The position numbers were made by a program, and so were the translations under genes. Source: Rhyzopertha dominica (lineage: Eukaryota; Arthropoda; Insecta; Coleoptera; Bostrichidae). Taken from it: DNA of 64,000 nucleotides. Of this stretch, positions 10,426 through 20,616 are shown piece by piece (position 1 is the stretch's first letter; each line of letters opens with the position of its first letter). The notes below the pieces were generated by a model, which made no database searches, was not told the origin of the DNA, and was given only the letters and a program-made list of their open reading frames with translations. The DNA is taken from contig QCXZ01000137.1 in assembly GCA_025024175.1 (NCBI GenBank), positions 17,670,001 through 17,734,000 on the forward strand, given 5' to 3'.

Positions 10426-11295
10426 TAAGCTTCCAGGTACGATAGGGAGTAACAACTTTATTAATAAAAGAGAAAAAAAATACTTATTGATCAATGTTCT
10501 TGCCATATTAGCTTTTCTAGTTACTATCGTTAGAGAACGATCAACAAAACCATTTTTTCTAAAACTAAACCGTTCTATAAAGGCAAACAAAATAATAACG
10601 ATAACGATTCTAGTTTAATTTAGCTGCCCAGAAAAATGAAGATCATTTATTTCGTGCATGTCTAATATATTATCTTGAACATGTTGCTTATTTTCAAGGG
10701 ATACATTGTAACCTAGATCCTAAATGTGTATGTTAATGGTATGAAGCTTACCATGAGGCTGTGCCTCACTTGCCTCACCTGACCATCCGGCACTGGTCCA
10801 TACATTAAGAAAACAGTTGTCAGACAAAAATACCACATTGTATACCTAAAGTAATACATAATAGCTCGACTTAATTCTCTAAACTATGAAAAACATAAAG
10901 CATTCTCTAAAGTGGGGTACATGTTCATTATTATATTCTAATTTGATGCTCACCATTGAAATTACGGAAACGGCACGAAATACAAAGACGGTCAAATGGA
11001 AGCTTTTATAAAATGGAGCAAATATTTTGTCATGGTTTTTTCATACTCCCGGTGAAAACCTTTTGTTTCTACGGATATCTATATTTCTCTTATTATAACC
11101 AACTGTATTTAAACCCAAATAAACATAAAGATAAATATTATTAATGGCATAAGTAGTAAGTACCCACCTTTCCTTAAGAAATACAAACGCTTTTATTATC
11201 CTGGTTCCATATGAACCGTATTGTTTAAAACGTTTACAAAAAAGCCTACTGGTGTTAGGCTCTGCGATATTGAATGGCAGGCAGAATTTCTTTAA

Positions 11296-11855
11296 GAGGG
11301 GCATTTACTTGGAGCGATCGGGCAAAATGTAAACTATGCAACCCATGTTACCAGCGGAACATGGGACGTAAGAGGGTAGCCGATAGGTTGAAATTACGCA
11401 AAGATCAGACGGGCTAAACTAATATTCGGAAAATTGCTGACTGTAGCGTGTGCATAAAAAAAAGTAAGCATGATATTAGTAACTTACTATGATATTATAC
11501 CAGGTTATTCAAAATATGGAATAACCCATTTATTTCTGTAAATATGTACTATATCCCATTTCGTTCTAACTGCATGTCGACTATGATTTTTGGAGGAACT
11601 TTTATAATAATTTTCATTCCGCCTCCCCATTACTTCGACGGACAGTAAATTAATGTGAAAGAGCTTTTAACATTAAACTTGTCACGTGTATTTAGACATA
11701 AAAGCTAAGAAATCCGGTCATATCGGAATAAATCGTATACCGCACGATCATTCCCGACAGGTTTGCATCTTAGCCTCACTGTTCTCTGGATACCACGCGA
11801 CGGATCTGGTGGGGATGGGCATTTGCGGGTCATGTTAAGCACCTACCGTTTTACA
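11296..11855 (+). mobile_element. Truncated copy of a TTAA-flanked repeat
   Basis: The copy starts after TTAA (11292-11295) with GAGGGGCATTTACTTGGAGC and matches 16135-16670 at roughly 90% over about 530 bp. It then jumps, at 11825, to sequence equivalent to 17018-17052 (GCGGGTCAT...AAGCACCTACCG). It therefore derives from the same dimer seen at 16131-17906, with the centre deleted, and is cut off where the LINE begins. No transposase is encoded. Confidence 0.8.
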
Positions 11856-12004
11856 GAAAGAGAGAGAGAGATAAAAATATTTATTGAGTGAACTCAAAGG
11901 GCTATCGACCGAAGTCTTTCCGCCCATTCAATTTTAAATATTACAAAGTATATTTTACGAATATCTAAATATATATAATAATGCATGTACGTAGTGACTG
12001 TTAT

Positions 12005-14707
12005 TCAATCTTGTTCAGCTTCGTCTTTCAGAAGGGTATATAGAGGCTTCTCTGGGAATCTTCTGTGTCTTCGGGGCAAGTTTTGTATAGGGACTATTTG
12101 GTGTTCGACCAGTGGAAGTATCCTTTCTGATGCCTTTCGGGTGAGGTCGTTGAATCGGCAGAGGATAGGTTGGATTTTTGTTTGTTCATAGAGGAGGTTA
12201 TTTGAGGGATTGTATATAGGATTCATAGGGTGTCTAATTTTTGTTAATTTCCTAAGGGTTGTTCTTTCAGCTGTTTCGATGTTGTGAAGTGCCGGTCTTC
12301 TGCATGTTTTGTATAATATGTGCCCATATTCAATAAGTGGTCTGCATATCATTTTGTAGATGTGTGTGGCGGTTTTCAGATTGATTCCTTTGTTTTTGTA
12401 TGTCAACGATCGAAAATGCATGGCTCTTGTTATAACCTGACGCTTAGCCTGTTTGGTGTGTTGGTTAAAATTAGTTTTACTGTCCACCGTGATCCCAAGA
12501 TATCTAACACTTGATTGTGGCTTAACTGTGTTGTTGGATATGCAGATCGTGGGTGAAGTATCTTTAAGGGCATGATGGAATATAACCATTCTACACTTTT
12601 GTGGGTTAACCTCTAGCCTCCATTTGTTGAGCCAATGTGTGATCATGTCTGTGCCTTGTTGTAGAGTTTCTATAGTTGTACTTAAATTTTTTCCGTGACT
12701 CAAAATTGCGGTATCATCTGCAAATTGAAGTACGTATGTATGGCGGTTAGGTTCCTCCACCAAACCGTCCATAACCATGTCATAACCATATATATTGTAA
12801 AGCCATGGTGACAGTGGTGATCCCTGCGGCAGCCCTTGCTCCGGAGTAAGAGGAGATGATATTATGCCATTAATTCGAACTTTGATTTGCCTGTTTTCCA
12901 GGAACACTTTGACCATCCACAACAAATAGCCCGGGCAGTCCACCACAGACAACTTATAGAGAAGACCCTTATGCCATACCGTATCAAATGCCTTTTTTAT
13001 ATCTAAAAATGTAGCAGCAGATTTCCAGCCCGCAATTGAGCATGCTTGCACATTTGATACCAGAATTAGTAGTGGGTGCACCGTTGTAGTTCCTTGCTTG
13101 AATCCGTACTGATGGTTTGGGATTCTATTTCCTATGTTGTGCTGCAATCGATTTTTAATAATCTTTTCGAAGTTTTTTCCAATGGTAGGGAGCAGGACTA
13201 TTGGTCTATAGTTCTGTGGGCTGGAGTGGTCGTGTCCAGGCTTCGGGATCGTAACTGCAATGCCTTGCTTCCAGCTTTTAGGGAAGTATGAATTTTGTAA
13301 GCAGAAGTTGTACATTTTAAGTATTTCCTTGTGGGTGTCTTCAGTCAATTGTCGGAGAATGTTTCTGTTGATACAGTCATATCCCGGCGCTGTGTTTTTC
13401 CCTGTTGCAAGGACTTCATCATATTCTTCTTCCGTGATATCAGGAATTTCCGTTGGTGTATTGTTTGGTGTAAAATAGTTATTATACCACGTTGAAATAT
13501 TTTGGAAGTGGTCTTCATCAAAGTCTGCATTATATTTTGCTTTAAATACTTCGTTGTAGTATTCAGCAAAAGCATTTGCTTTATCTTGTGCTGTGCAGTA
13601 GGTTGCATTGTTGTATATGATCTCAGGAGTTGCAGCCAAGTTTGTTTTGTATTTTGACAACTTCCTGATTTCTTGCCAATAGTTTTTACCCTTTAGTTTG
13701 TTAATATTATTGCATGTGTTGATCCATTTATCTTCTTTATATTGTTGTACCAGCTTATGAATGTCTTTGTTTAGGTTATTGTATATTGTTTTAAGTTCTA
13801 TTGTATCGTTGAATTTTATTTGTCGGTAAAGTTGTCTCTTTTGTTTAATTAACCGTAAGATGAATGGTGGCAGAGTATAATTGTAGGTTTTCTCCTTCAA
13901 GGGTGGAGAATTATCTAGTATAAGTTTTGATAATTTTGTATTAAACTCCTCTATGTAATTCTCTGAGATATTAGCTTTTTGACTTATAAACGCCGAAAGT
14001 TCTTTGTTAACTGCTTCAATATTGCATTTGTTGATATTCAACATGATGTTCTTATTTGTATTTGCTGGATACAATTGCATGTCAAATGATATTTCCATTG
14101 CGAGGTGGTCACTTCCCAAATCTGGAGTTAAATCCACAGTTATGTTATTCTTCATATTTTCTGTACACAGGAGTATATCTGGTGTACTGCTGGGATTATT
14201 TGGCATGATAAATGTAGGTAGTGTATTGATTTGGGTAAAATTGGAATTATCAAGAAATGTCTGGATTTGTCTTTTTTCTTGCTGGTTTACATTAAAATCA
14301 CCCACTATCATGACATGTTCGTATAATGATGCTTTCACAAAGATAGTATCCTCTATTAGTGAATGTGGATGGATATACACTAAAAAGATGTGAAGCTTAG
14401 ATTTATTGAAAGGAAGTGTGAAATGAAGGCAGTTGTTCAATGGATTATTGATTCTTGGAGGATTGGACCTTCCCATTTGTAGTTTACTATCACACTGTGC
14501 AAGACATCCACCCCTAATATTATTGTTAACTACATTTCCTTTTTGTTGTATTATTGACCAGTTCCCATAAGCATGCATATCCGCTTTATGTTTAGTTTCC
14601 ACACATAATAGAGCATTGATCTGGTTGTTCTGTATGTAATTGTAAACAACTTCTTTCCTATTGTTGAACCCATTGATGTTGGAATATATTAATTTAATTG
14701 GTGACAT
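12005..14707 (-). CDS. LINE ORF2, AP-like endonuclease and reverse transcriptase
   Basis: Enzyme for target-primed reverse transcription, 900 residues, complete. The N-terminal AP endonuclease shows N (YSNINGF), E (CVETK), GDFNVN near residue 136 and SDH near 200. The reverse transcriptase runs from about residue 430 with GYDCINRNIL, PKPGHD, YRPIVLLPTIGKNFEKII, the LPQGSPLSPWLYNIY motif and the catalytic FADD at 662-665. The C-terminal thumb (YLGITVDSKTNF, HIYKMICRPLIEYG) is present. There is no RNase H domain, which fits Jockey rather than the I clade. All key residues appear intact, so the copy could be young or active. Confidence 0.92.
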   Translation of the reverse strand: MSPIKLIYSNINGFNNRKEVVYNYIQNNQINALLCVETKHKADMHAYGNWSIIQQKGNVVNNNIRGGCLAQCDSKLQMGRSNPPRINNPLNNCLHFTLPFNKSKLHIFLVYIHPHSLIEDTIFVKASLYEHVMIVGDFNVNQQEKRQIQTFLDNSNFTQINTLPTFIMPNNPSSTPDILLCTENMKNNITVDLTPDLGSDHLAMEISFDMQLYPANTNKNIMLNINKCNIEAVNKELSAFISQKANISENYIEEFNTKLSKLILDNSPPLKEKTYNYTLPPFILRLIKQKRQLYRQIKFNDTIELKTIYNNLNKDIHKLVQQYKEDKWINTCNNINKLKGKNYWQEIRKLSKYKTNLAATPEIIYNNATYCTAQDKANAFAEYYNEVFKAKYNADFDEDHFQNISTWYNNYFTPNNTPTEIPDITEEEYDEVLATGKNTAPGYDCINRNILRQLTEDTHKEILKMYNFCLQNSYFPKSWKQGIAVTIPKPGHDHSSPQNYRPIVLLPTIGKNFEKIIKNRLQHNIGNRIPNHQYGFKQGTTTVHPLLILVSNVQACSIAGWKSAATFLDIKKAFDTVWHKGLLYKLSVVDCPGYLLWMVKVFLENRQIKVRINGIISSPLTPEQGLPQGSPLSPWLYNIYGYDMVMDGLVEEPNRHTYVLQFADDTAILSHGKNLSTTIETLQQGTDMITHWLNKWRLEVNPQKCRMVIFHHALKDTSPTICISNNTVKPQSSVRYLGITVDSKTNFNQHTKQAKRQVITRAMHFRSLTYKNKGINLKTATHIYKMICRPLIEYGHILYKTCRRPALHNIETAERTTLRKLTKIRHPMNPIYNPSNNLLYEQTKIQPILCRFNDLTRKASERILPLVEHQIVPIQNLPRRHRRFPEKPLYTLLKDEAEQD

Positions 14708-14713
14708 TTTGAC

Positions 14714-15754
14714 TTATTGGGTACCTTCCGTAGGTTCGGTTGGAGATTCTTTGTTTTGTGACTCATTTAGATCAAACATAAGTATGTACATTCGATTGCC
14801 GCTAAAGACCACCGTAGTATCAATGTTGTAAAGGTATAAAAATCTTTTTTTTAGTTTTAGAAGTAGTTCGTGCCTATCTGTGTTGTCCTTATTTATTTTG
14901 GTATTATAGGTTTCAACTATGTGATCATGGTAAGTCATTGATGTATGTATTCTATTATTTGAGGTAATTTTTGGGTCAAGCTCATGTGTTTTTTTGTTAA
15001 TAGACTTAATCCTAGCATTGGGTATACCCTCAATAGGACCTTTTGGTTTTTTGGGGCATTTGGAGGACCATGCTTGGTGTTCGTCCGAGTTACAGGCAGC
15101 ACATTTTGGGGGAAGGGGTGATGTGCATGCATCTGTGTGGTGTTTCCCTTGGCATTTTCTGCATGTTATGGGAGACGGGCATTTATCTGTTGAATGCGTA
15201 TATAGTGAGCACTTTGCACATGGTATTGGTGATGGTTCTGGTGCTTTGCTGGGATATATTGGATAGTGTCGGTTTTTGAAAAATAAACCTTCATTCAACA
15301 GTGTCTCAAAAGCTTTCAAATCTCCCGTGATAATTCTTATTAATGTTGTTAGTTGGCCAGTAGCTTTCGACCTAATTCTCTTGCAGAATCTGTGTGGGAC
15401 CTTTATTGTGTTAAGGTATTCACTTAATATGTCGTCTTCTATTTCTTTTTCAACCGAGGCAATGACACATGAATACGACATATTTATTATAGGGTTAGGG
15501 GCTTGGTTGTTTGGTTTTGTTTCTTGGTAGTGCTTAAGAATTTTATTACTGATTAAGTCTGTTAGTGTCTGTTCCACCAATGTCTTGTTCAAGTTACTTT
15601 TAAGCAAAAATCCTCTTGAGGTTTTGATTATTATATCCTTTGATGTTGGATGTTTTTGTTGCCATATATCGGATATTTTAATTCTGGAAATGTCCTCTTC
15701 TACTGTAGTAAAATAAAATTTTACTCTATATTCTTGGTTAATAATGGTTTGCAT
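14714..15754 (-). CDS. LINE ORF1, zinc-knuckle nucleic-acid-binding protein
   Basis: Chaperone-like protein of the retrotransposon that packages its RNA, 346 residues. The N-terminal region has the Jockey ORF1 character (a region ending TTLIRIITGDLKAFETLL, then an RNA-recognition-like fold). Three zinc knuckles follow: CAKC...H...C at 179-192 (C-X2-C-X4-H-X4-C), CRKC...H...C at 198-210 (C-X2-C-X3-H-X4-C) and CAAC...H...C near 219-234 (C-X2-C-X4-H-X6-C). This triplet is typical of the Jockey and related clades. The stop lies 6 nt before the start of ORF2, suggesting reinitiation. No stop or frameshift is visible. Confidence 0.88.
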   Translation of the reverse strand: MQTIINQEYRVKFYFTTVEEDISRIKISDIWQQKHPTSKDIIIKTSRGFLLKSNLNKTLVEQTLTDLISNKILKHYQETKPNNQAPNPIINMSYSCVIASVEKEIEDDILSEYLNTIKVPHRFCKRIRSKATGQLTTLIRIITGDLKAFETLLNEGLFFKNRHYPIYPSKAPEPSPIPCAKCSLYTHSTDKCPSPITCRKCQGKHHTDACTSPLPPKCAACNSDEHQAWSSKCPKKPKGPIEGIPNARIKSINKKTHELDPKITSNNRIHTSMTYHDHIVETYNTKINKDNTDRHELLLKLKKRFLYLYNIDTTVVFSGNRMYILMFDLNESQNKESPTEPTEGTQ

Positions 15755-16130
15755 TTTCGGAGAGTAGTTTTGTGTTGTATTATTTACAGTTGGTTTTTGT
15801 TGGTTGGCATTTTTTGTTGTTGTTTGTTGCCTGAAGCGGCTAGATGATCGTCGTTACTTAACTGGACGCCACCAACGGCCAAAAATGTCGCCAAATACCA
15901 ACACGAATTCGCCAGCTTTATATCGATAAAAGTGTAAATATATGTACATGTGATCCAAAAACTTTCTTTGGCAAAATACACGTGATCCGCTTATATTCCA
16001 ATTCACACAGTGTACGTCATTTTTTTTTGAGAAGCTAAAGCTATTCTTTGCAATACAGACATCAATGAACTTTTGGTGTTATTAGTAATCAGTCAAACCA
16101 GTTCAAGTTTCAAAACGGCTCGAGAAAGGC

Positions 16131-17906
16131 TTAAGAGGGGCATTTACTTGCAGCGATCGGACAGAAATGTAAACTATGCAACCCATATTACCAGCGGGAC
16201 ATGGGACGTAAGAGGGTAGCCGATAGGTTGACATCACGCAAAGATCGTACGAGCAACAGACGGGCTAAACTAATATTCGGAAAATTGCTGACTGTAGGGT
16301 GTGCATAAAAAAGTAACCATGATATTAGTAACTTACTATGATATTATACCAGGTTATTCAAAATATGGAATAACCCATTTATTTCTGTAAATATGAACTA
16401 TATAACATTTCATTCTAACTGCATGTCGACTATGATTTCTGGAGGAACTTTTATAATAATTTTCCTTCCGCCTCCCCATTGCTTCGGCAGACAGTAAAAG
16501 AGCTTTTAACATTAAACTTGTCCCGTGTAATTACTAATTAGACATACAATCTTAGAACCCCAGTCGTATTGGAATAGATCGTATACCGCTCGATCATTCC
16601 CGACAGGATTGTATCTTAGCCTCACTGATCAGTGGATACCCCGCGACGGACCTGGTGGGGATGGGTATTAGCATTCCGCTCTCGTGCGAAAGGGTTTGCA
16701 GTTTTAGATTTTTTGAATGTTTTTACTCATTTATCGTGTTCATGTTTTTGGTAGTGTACAAAGAAATATGTAGCTACAACGTGGAGTTCGAATTTTTCGT
16801 TTATGTGCCTTAGTTTTCGAGAAATAGCTCACCAAAAATACGCATTTTTAAGCAAAATATAACAACAAATATTTACATTACCTTACCAAATTCAGAAAAA
16901 ACTCGAACTCTACGTTGTAGCTACATCGTTTGTCATTGCCATGTCGAAATTTCACTTCAAAAAAGTTTCGAATATAATGACCCGATTCGCTCTAGGTAAA
17001 CGCCCCTCTTAAGAGCGAAGCGGGTCATTTTAAGCACCTACCGTTTTACATTTTACCGAGTTATTCGAAACTTTTTCGAAGTGAAATTTCGACATGGCAA
17101 TGACAAAAGATGTAGCTACAACGTGGAGTTCGAGTTTTTTCTGAATTTGGTACATTAATGTAAATATTTGTTGTTATATTTTACTTAAAAATGCGTATTT
17201 TTGGCGAGCTATTTCTCGAAAACTAAGGCACATAAACGAAAAATTCGAACTCCACGTTGTAGCTACATATTTCTTTGTACACTACCAAAAAATGAGCACG
17301 ATAAATAAGTAAAATCATTCAAAAAATCTAAAACCGCAAACACTTTCGCACGAGTCCTTCAAGAAAGCGGAATGCGAATGCCCATCCCCACCAGATCCGT
17401 CGCGTGGTATCCAGAGATCAGTGAGGCTAAGATACAAACCTGTCGGGAATGATCGTGCGGTATACGATTTATTCCGATATGACCGGATTTCTAAGCTTTT
17501 ATGTCTAAGTACACGTGACAAGTTTAATGTTGAAAGCTCTTTCACATTAATTTACTATCCGCCGAAGCAATGGGGAGGCGGAATGAAAATTATTATAAAA
17601 GTTCCTCCAGAAATCATAGTCGACATGCAGTTAGAATGAAATGTTATATAGTTCATATTTACAGAAATAAATGGGTTATTTCATATTTTGAATAACCTGG
17701 TTTAATATCATAGTAAGTTACTAATATCATACTTACTTTTTTATGCACACGCTACAGTTAGCAACTTTCCGAATATTAGTTTAGTCCATCTGATCTTTAT
17801 TAGATTTCAACCTATCGGTTACCCTCTTACGTCCCATGTCCCGCTGGTAACATGGGTTGCATAGTTTACATTTTGCCCGATCGCTCCAAGTAAATGCCCC
17901 TCTTAA
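16131..17906. mobile_element. Head-to-head dimer of a TTAA-flanked repeat, 1.8-kb palindrome
   Basis: Arm 1 (16135-17008) and arm 2 (17013-17902) are inverted copies of each other, roughly 90% alike. TTAA occurs at the left end (16131-16134), the centre (17009-17012) and the right end (17903-17906). Arm 1 alone has TIRs of about 25 bp (GAGGGGCATTTAC... and ...GTAAACGCCCCTC), so each arm looks like a complete non-autonomous element, two of them sharing one TTAA. Arm 2 carries a 31-bp segment near its inner end that arm 1 lacks, and its inner TIR is shortened. TTAA duplication is known for piggyBac and some Sola elements. The termini do not settle which. Confidence 0.8.
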
Positions 17907-18060
17907 GAGGGGCATATTTGAATAGTTACATATCTACTCCTCCAGATTAAGAGGTGATGCTCCATCGGGCTGAAACTACAACCTTGCCCCTCTATACAGA
18001 TATTTTCGAGATAATCTGTTAGGGTCCTTGCCAACAATTCAATGTATTTTTTCCATTTAA
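17907..18060. other. Short flank with a further TIR-like start
   Basis: Directly after the right TTAA the sequence repeats GAGGGGCAT, the start of the same TIR, then diverges. This may be the stump of a third copy. A degenerate hammerhead-like stretch lies at 17953-17980 (see findings). Confidence 0.35.
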
Positions 18061-18115
18061 ATTATTTTCAAAAATAAATTAAAAGAGTGATGTAAATCAT
18101 CTGCCCTGATAAGTT

Positions 18116-18163
18116 CACCCTACGACTAGTTTCGCCCTGTTGGGACTCATCAGGTAGGGGTAG
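18116..18163 (-). ncRNA. Type I hammerhead self-cleaving ribozyme
   Basis: Reading the minus strand: stem I 5' side CCCTAC (18159-18154), core CTGATGA (18153-18147), stem II GTCC-CAACA-GGGC (18146-18134, four pairs counting one G-U, five-base loop), core GAAA (18133-18130), minimal stem III C-TA-G (18129-18126), TC at the cleavage site (18125-18124), then stem I 3' side GTAGGG (18123-18118), fully complementary to the 5' side. All invariant core bases are present. The one-pair stem III is the form known from Penelope-like retroelements, where cleavage is efficient in dimers. A Penelope relic lies about 0.5 kb away on the other strand. Confidence 0.85.
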
Positions 18164-18479
18164 AAAGCAAACTGACCACGGCAGACCGTCTCTTACAACC
18201 GCGGCAGGCGGGCTGGGCATGAGGGCATCTGTCCTCCTATTCTCATTTGCACAAATTAAAAGATTGTCTGCTACAATTCTTACCCATACATTTCGGTCTA
18301 ATGGCTTGCGGATTTTCAGCAGAACAAAAACGTTCATTTCAAATAATGGCTTATGACTGACATAGATAGGTGTACTTATACGTATCTTCACAAAAATTGG
18401 GTCGCTGTCATTTAGAAATTGCTAACTGACCAAACACCTGCCCCATTTTTGAGAAAAAATCCCCTACAAATAAAAAAAA

Positions 18480-18535
18480 AGTTTTGTACTGGATTCGATC
18501 CGAAACATCAGGAATCAATACAATACACCGAGTAG
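18480..18535 (-). repeat. tRNA-like B-box segment
   Basis: On the minus strand GGATCGAATCC (about 18502-18492) matches a polymerase III B box, preceded by CTCGGTGTATTG, a poor A-box candidate. No full cloverleaf can be drawn. It may be a SINE fragment linked to the ribozyme-bearing repeat. Confidence 0.3.
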
Positions 18536-18679
18536 TAAAATTAACTAGTCCAGAAATGAGAAATAAAATGCTATAATAAAATAATTACCACACCAAGCTA
18601 ATAAAAAAACTCCATAAAACAACAAACAAAAATGCTGTAGCTATATCATTCAATATGAAAAACAAGAAAAAGCCACAAA

Positions 18680-19135
18680 CATAACATACCTAAACCTATC
18701 ATACATTCCACCCGTTACACAAAAAATAAAAAAAACATACTAAAACCATACCATATTCAAACTACATATAAAACAATAAACAATTAAGCACAGTTCGACA
18801 CACCATTAAAAACAAAAATACTGTACAGTACAAGAACGTACACAGTATACAATGTAAACAATACAAACAATATGTAGGACAAACGACAAACAATACCTAA
18901 AAACAGGACAAAACAATAACATAAACGTAGTAACTACACAGCTTTAAAAAAACACCAAGAACTAACTAATCACACTTTTGACTTCGGTAACACCAAGATT
19001 ATTGCTACAGAACCACATAAACGTAAAAGACAATTTTAGGAAATGACACATATACAAAAAAAGATATGTACATGTGTAAACGACAGGATAGACGTACAAG
19101 CACTGAGTAAAACCTGCAACGCTATCAGTTAAACA
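18680..19135 (+). pseudogene. Penelope-like retroelement relic, GIY-YIG endonuclease end
   Basis: Plus-strand reading in shifting frames gives YLNLSYIPPVTQKIKKTY (linker after the reverse transcriptase), then VYSIQCKQYKQYVGQTT, where the Y...YVGQT pattern is the GIY-YIG endonuclease core. HTFDFGNTKIIATEPHKRKRQF and EMTHI follow, which are conserved in the C-terminal part of Penelope-like proteins. Several stops and frameshifts show it is dead. The reverse transcriptase half was not found to the left. The sequence is very A-rich (18590-19270). Sequence from 19135 to about 19300 shows nothing further. Confidence 0.65.
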
Positions 19136-19304
19136 CACACATAATATATAACACTCACAAACACTCCTACTTGCTATTCAAATAATCCTAGCGATGGAAC
19201 AAACTCCAAGGTACATTTTGTTATTAATATCAAACCTACAAAAATAAATACAAATAATAATCAAAAGGACTCTACAAATAAACATCTATATTTTACTTGG
19301 TGTG

Positions 19305-19460
19305 TTCGACAGGGCTGGAGCATGAGGTTCATTCAATTCATCGAAATGAATTTTGACTTTACGTGATCGTCTGTCTGTAAGCCTCTCAATTTTCCACACA
19401 CCTCCAATCACTGAGACATCTTCCAGCATTGAATCAAACTGAATCCTCAACTTTTTGACA
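19305..19460 (-). pseudogene. Coding-like relic, possibly the end of a retroelement polyprotein
   Basis: The minus strand reads about 50 open codons ending in a stop near 19307 (LEDVSVIGGVWKIERLTDRR, then SRKVKIHFDELNEP). The tail is reminiscent of the basic end of gypsy-type integrases, but the match is too weak to name. An upstream reading (GVIAIRKDRSGAYVVSV) sits in another frame, so a frameshift is likely. Confidence 0.3.
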
Positions 19461-20121
19461 CTGATACTACGTAAGCACCAGATCGATCTTTTCTGATTGC
19501 AATAACTCCGAGGACAAATTCATGACAAAAAAAATCAAGGGTAAACTTGAAATCGAAAGTTTAAAATTTCCATTTAATTTCAAACGCAGCATTCCTCCTT
19601 ATCCTTTTCGGTTTATAATATTATATCGCTTAAGCATTTAAGAACATCGCAAATCCTTATTTTCAATGCATGAAGGGCGTAGTACCTTCCAAAGAAGCGA
19701 GTTGGATTTAAGCCCTTTAAAATTCTATGCACCGCCCTTATAATCACTTTGAAGATTAACTTAATTAACATTGATACTTTTCTCAGATGCTAATTAATCT
19801 TCTATACTAGGAGCTCAGGCTCAAAACTTATAGTAGGCTAAAACTCACCTGAAGGATGATGCTGTACCAAAATATATTTTATTGATTGCACAACAAAATA
19901 AGTTTAGTGCGCAATATGTACTTCTGCGCTGGTTCTTGCCAAAACTGTTTGTTCTGTTCAAATTCATAATTAAATAATGCGATAAGTAAATTAAAATCGA
20001 AAATCGCACGCTGCTTGGATTAATAGTTGATTTAAAAATCGCACAACATCATTGCTTCAAGGTGTAATTATTTCCCCAGAAATTGCTTCAGCCGTATCTT
20101 AAAACTTGTTGTGTTTAACCT

Positions 20122-20416
20122 TCCTGCTGCAATATTGAAACAAGCTTTTATGCTCCAGGTATTAAAAGCAAAGTTCTGCTTTTTGAGTTTGCACAGAAAG
20201 TCTCGAGAGATGGAATACTAACGGCAGCGAGAAATTGGCCCCCAGAGAAGCGAGTCGCAACCACCGAGCGGACATTTGTTTACTCTAACCCAAGTCCATG
20301 TCTGCCTGGGATACTTCGTCAAGTAAATAGAATGAGGAACAATAGCCGGCGATATGTTCCAGACCTAATGAAATATAATGAGCAACGTGAGGATATAGCT
20401 TGTAAGCCTGGTTAGG
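20122..20416 (+). other. Open frame of 98 codons without an early ATG, unknown
   Basis: From about 20122 one plus-strand frame is open for 97 codons to TAG at 20414-20416. It is richer in GC than its surroundings and reads ARNWPPEKRVATTERTFVYS, then LPGILRQVNRMRNNSRRYVP. The composition (R, P, N, no long hydrophobic runs) looks protein-like. I know no family that fits. It may be an internal exon or part of an unnamed repeat. Confidence 0.25.
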
Positions 20417-20616
20417 AAAAACAGGGGGATAGTCATTCCGTTGATAATAAACGTCGTAGACAAAAAACGTAGATATCCATTGGACATCAAATTTGAGCTT
20501 TCCTATGTTTTATTTCTTAATTAATACTAAACGATGTGTTACAAATTTTTGTATTTGATTAGCTACATCATATTGCTCGACTGTTAGTTAAACCTGAGTA
20601 ACGATAAATTGAAAAA

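Larger units (their letters stand above)
11856..16130 (-). mobile_element. Jockey-type non-LTR retrotransposon, apparently intact
   Basis: It reads on the minus strand: 5' leader, ORF1 with three zinc knuckles, a 6-nt gap, ORF2 with endonuclease and reverse transcriptase, and a 149-nt 3' UTR. An AATAAA (11885-11880) lies just before the end, which is a TC-rich run instead of poly(A). The 5' limit is uncertain and lies between 15755 and 16130. I found no target-site duplication: the bases left of 11856 belong to one repeat copy, those right of 16130 to another. Confidence 0.85.

Noticed and set aside
13076..15530. Several plus-strand frames of 60-130 codons across the LINE
   Set aside because: They lie opposite intact ORF1 and ORF2 and are antisense by-products.
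17315..17639. Open frames inside the TTAA-flanked palindrome
   Set aside because: They are broken by indels in the sister arm, so they are not maintained as protein.
18068..18391. 107-codon minus-strand frame
   Set aside because: It runs through the hammerhead ribozyme, whose structure explains the conserved bases better than coding does.
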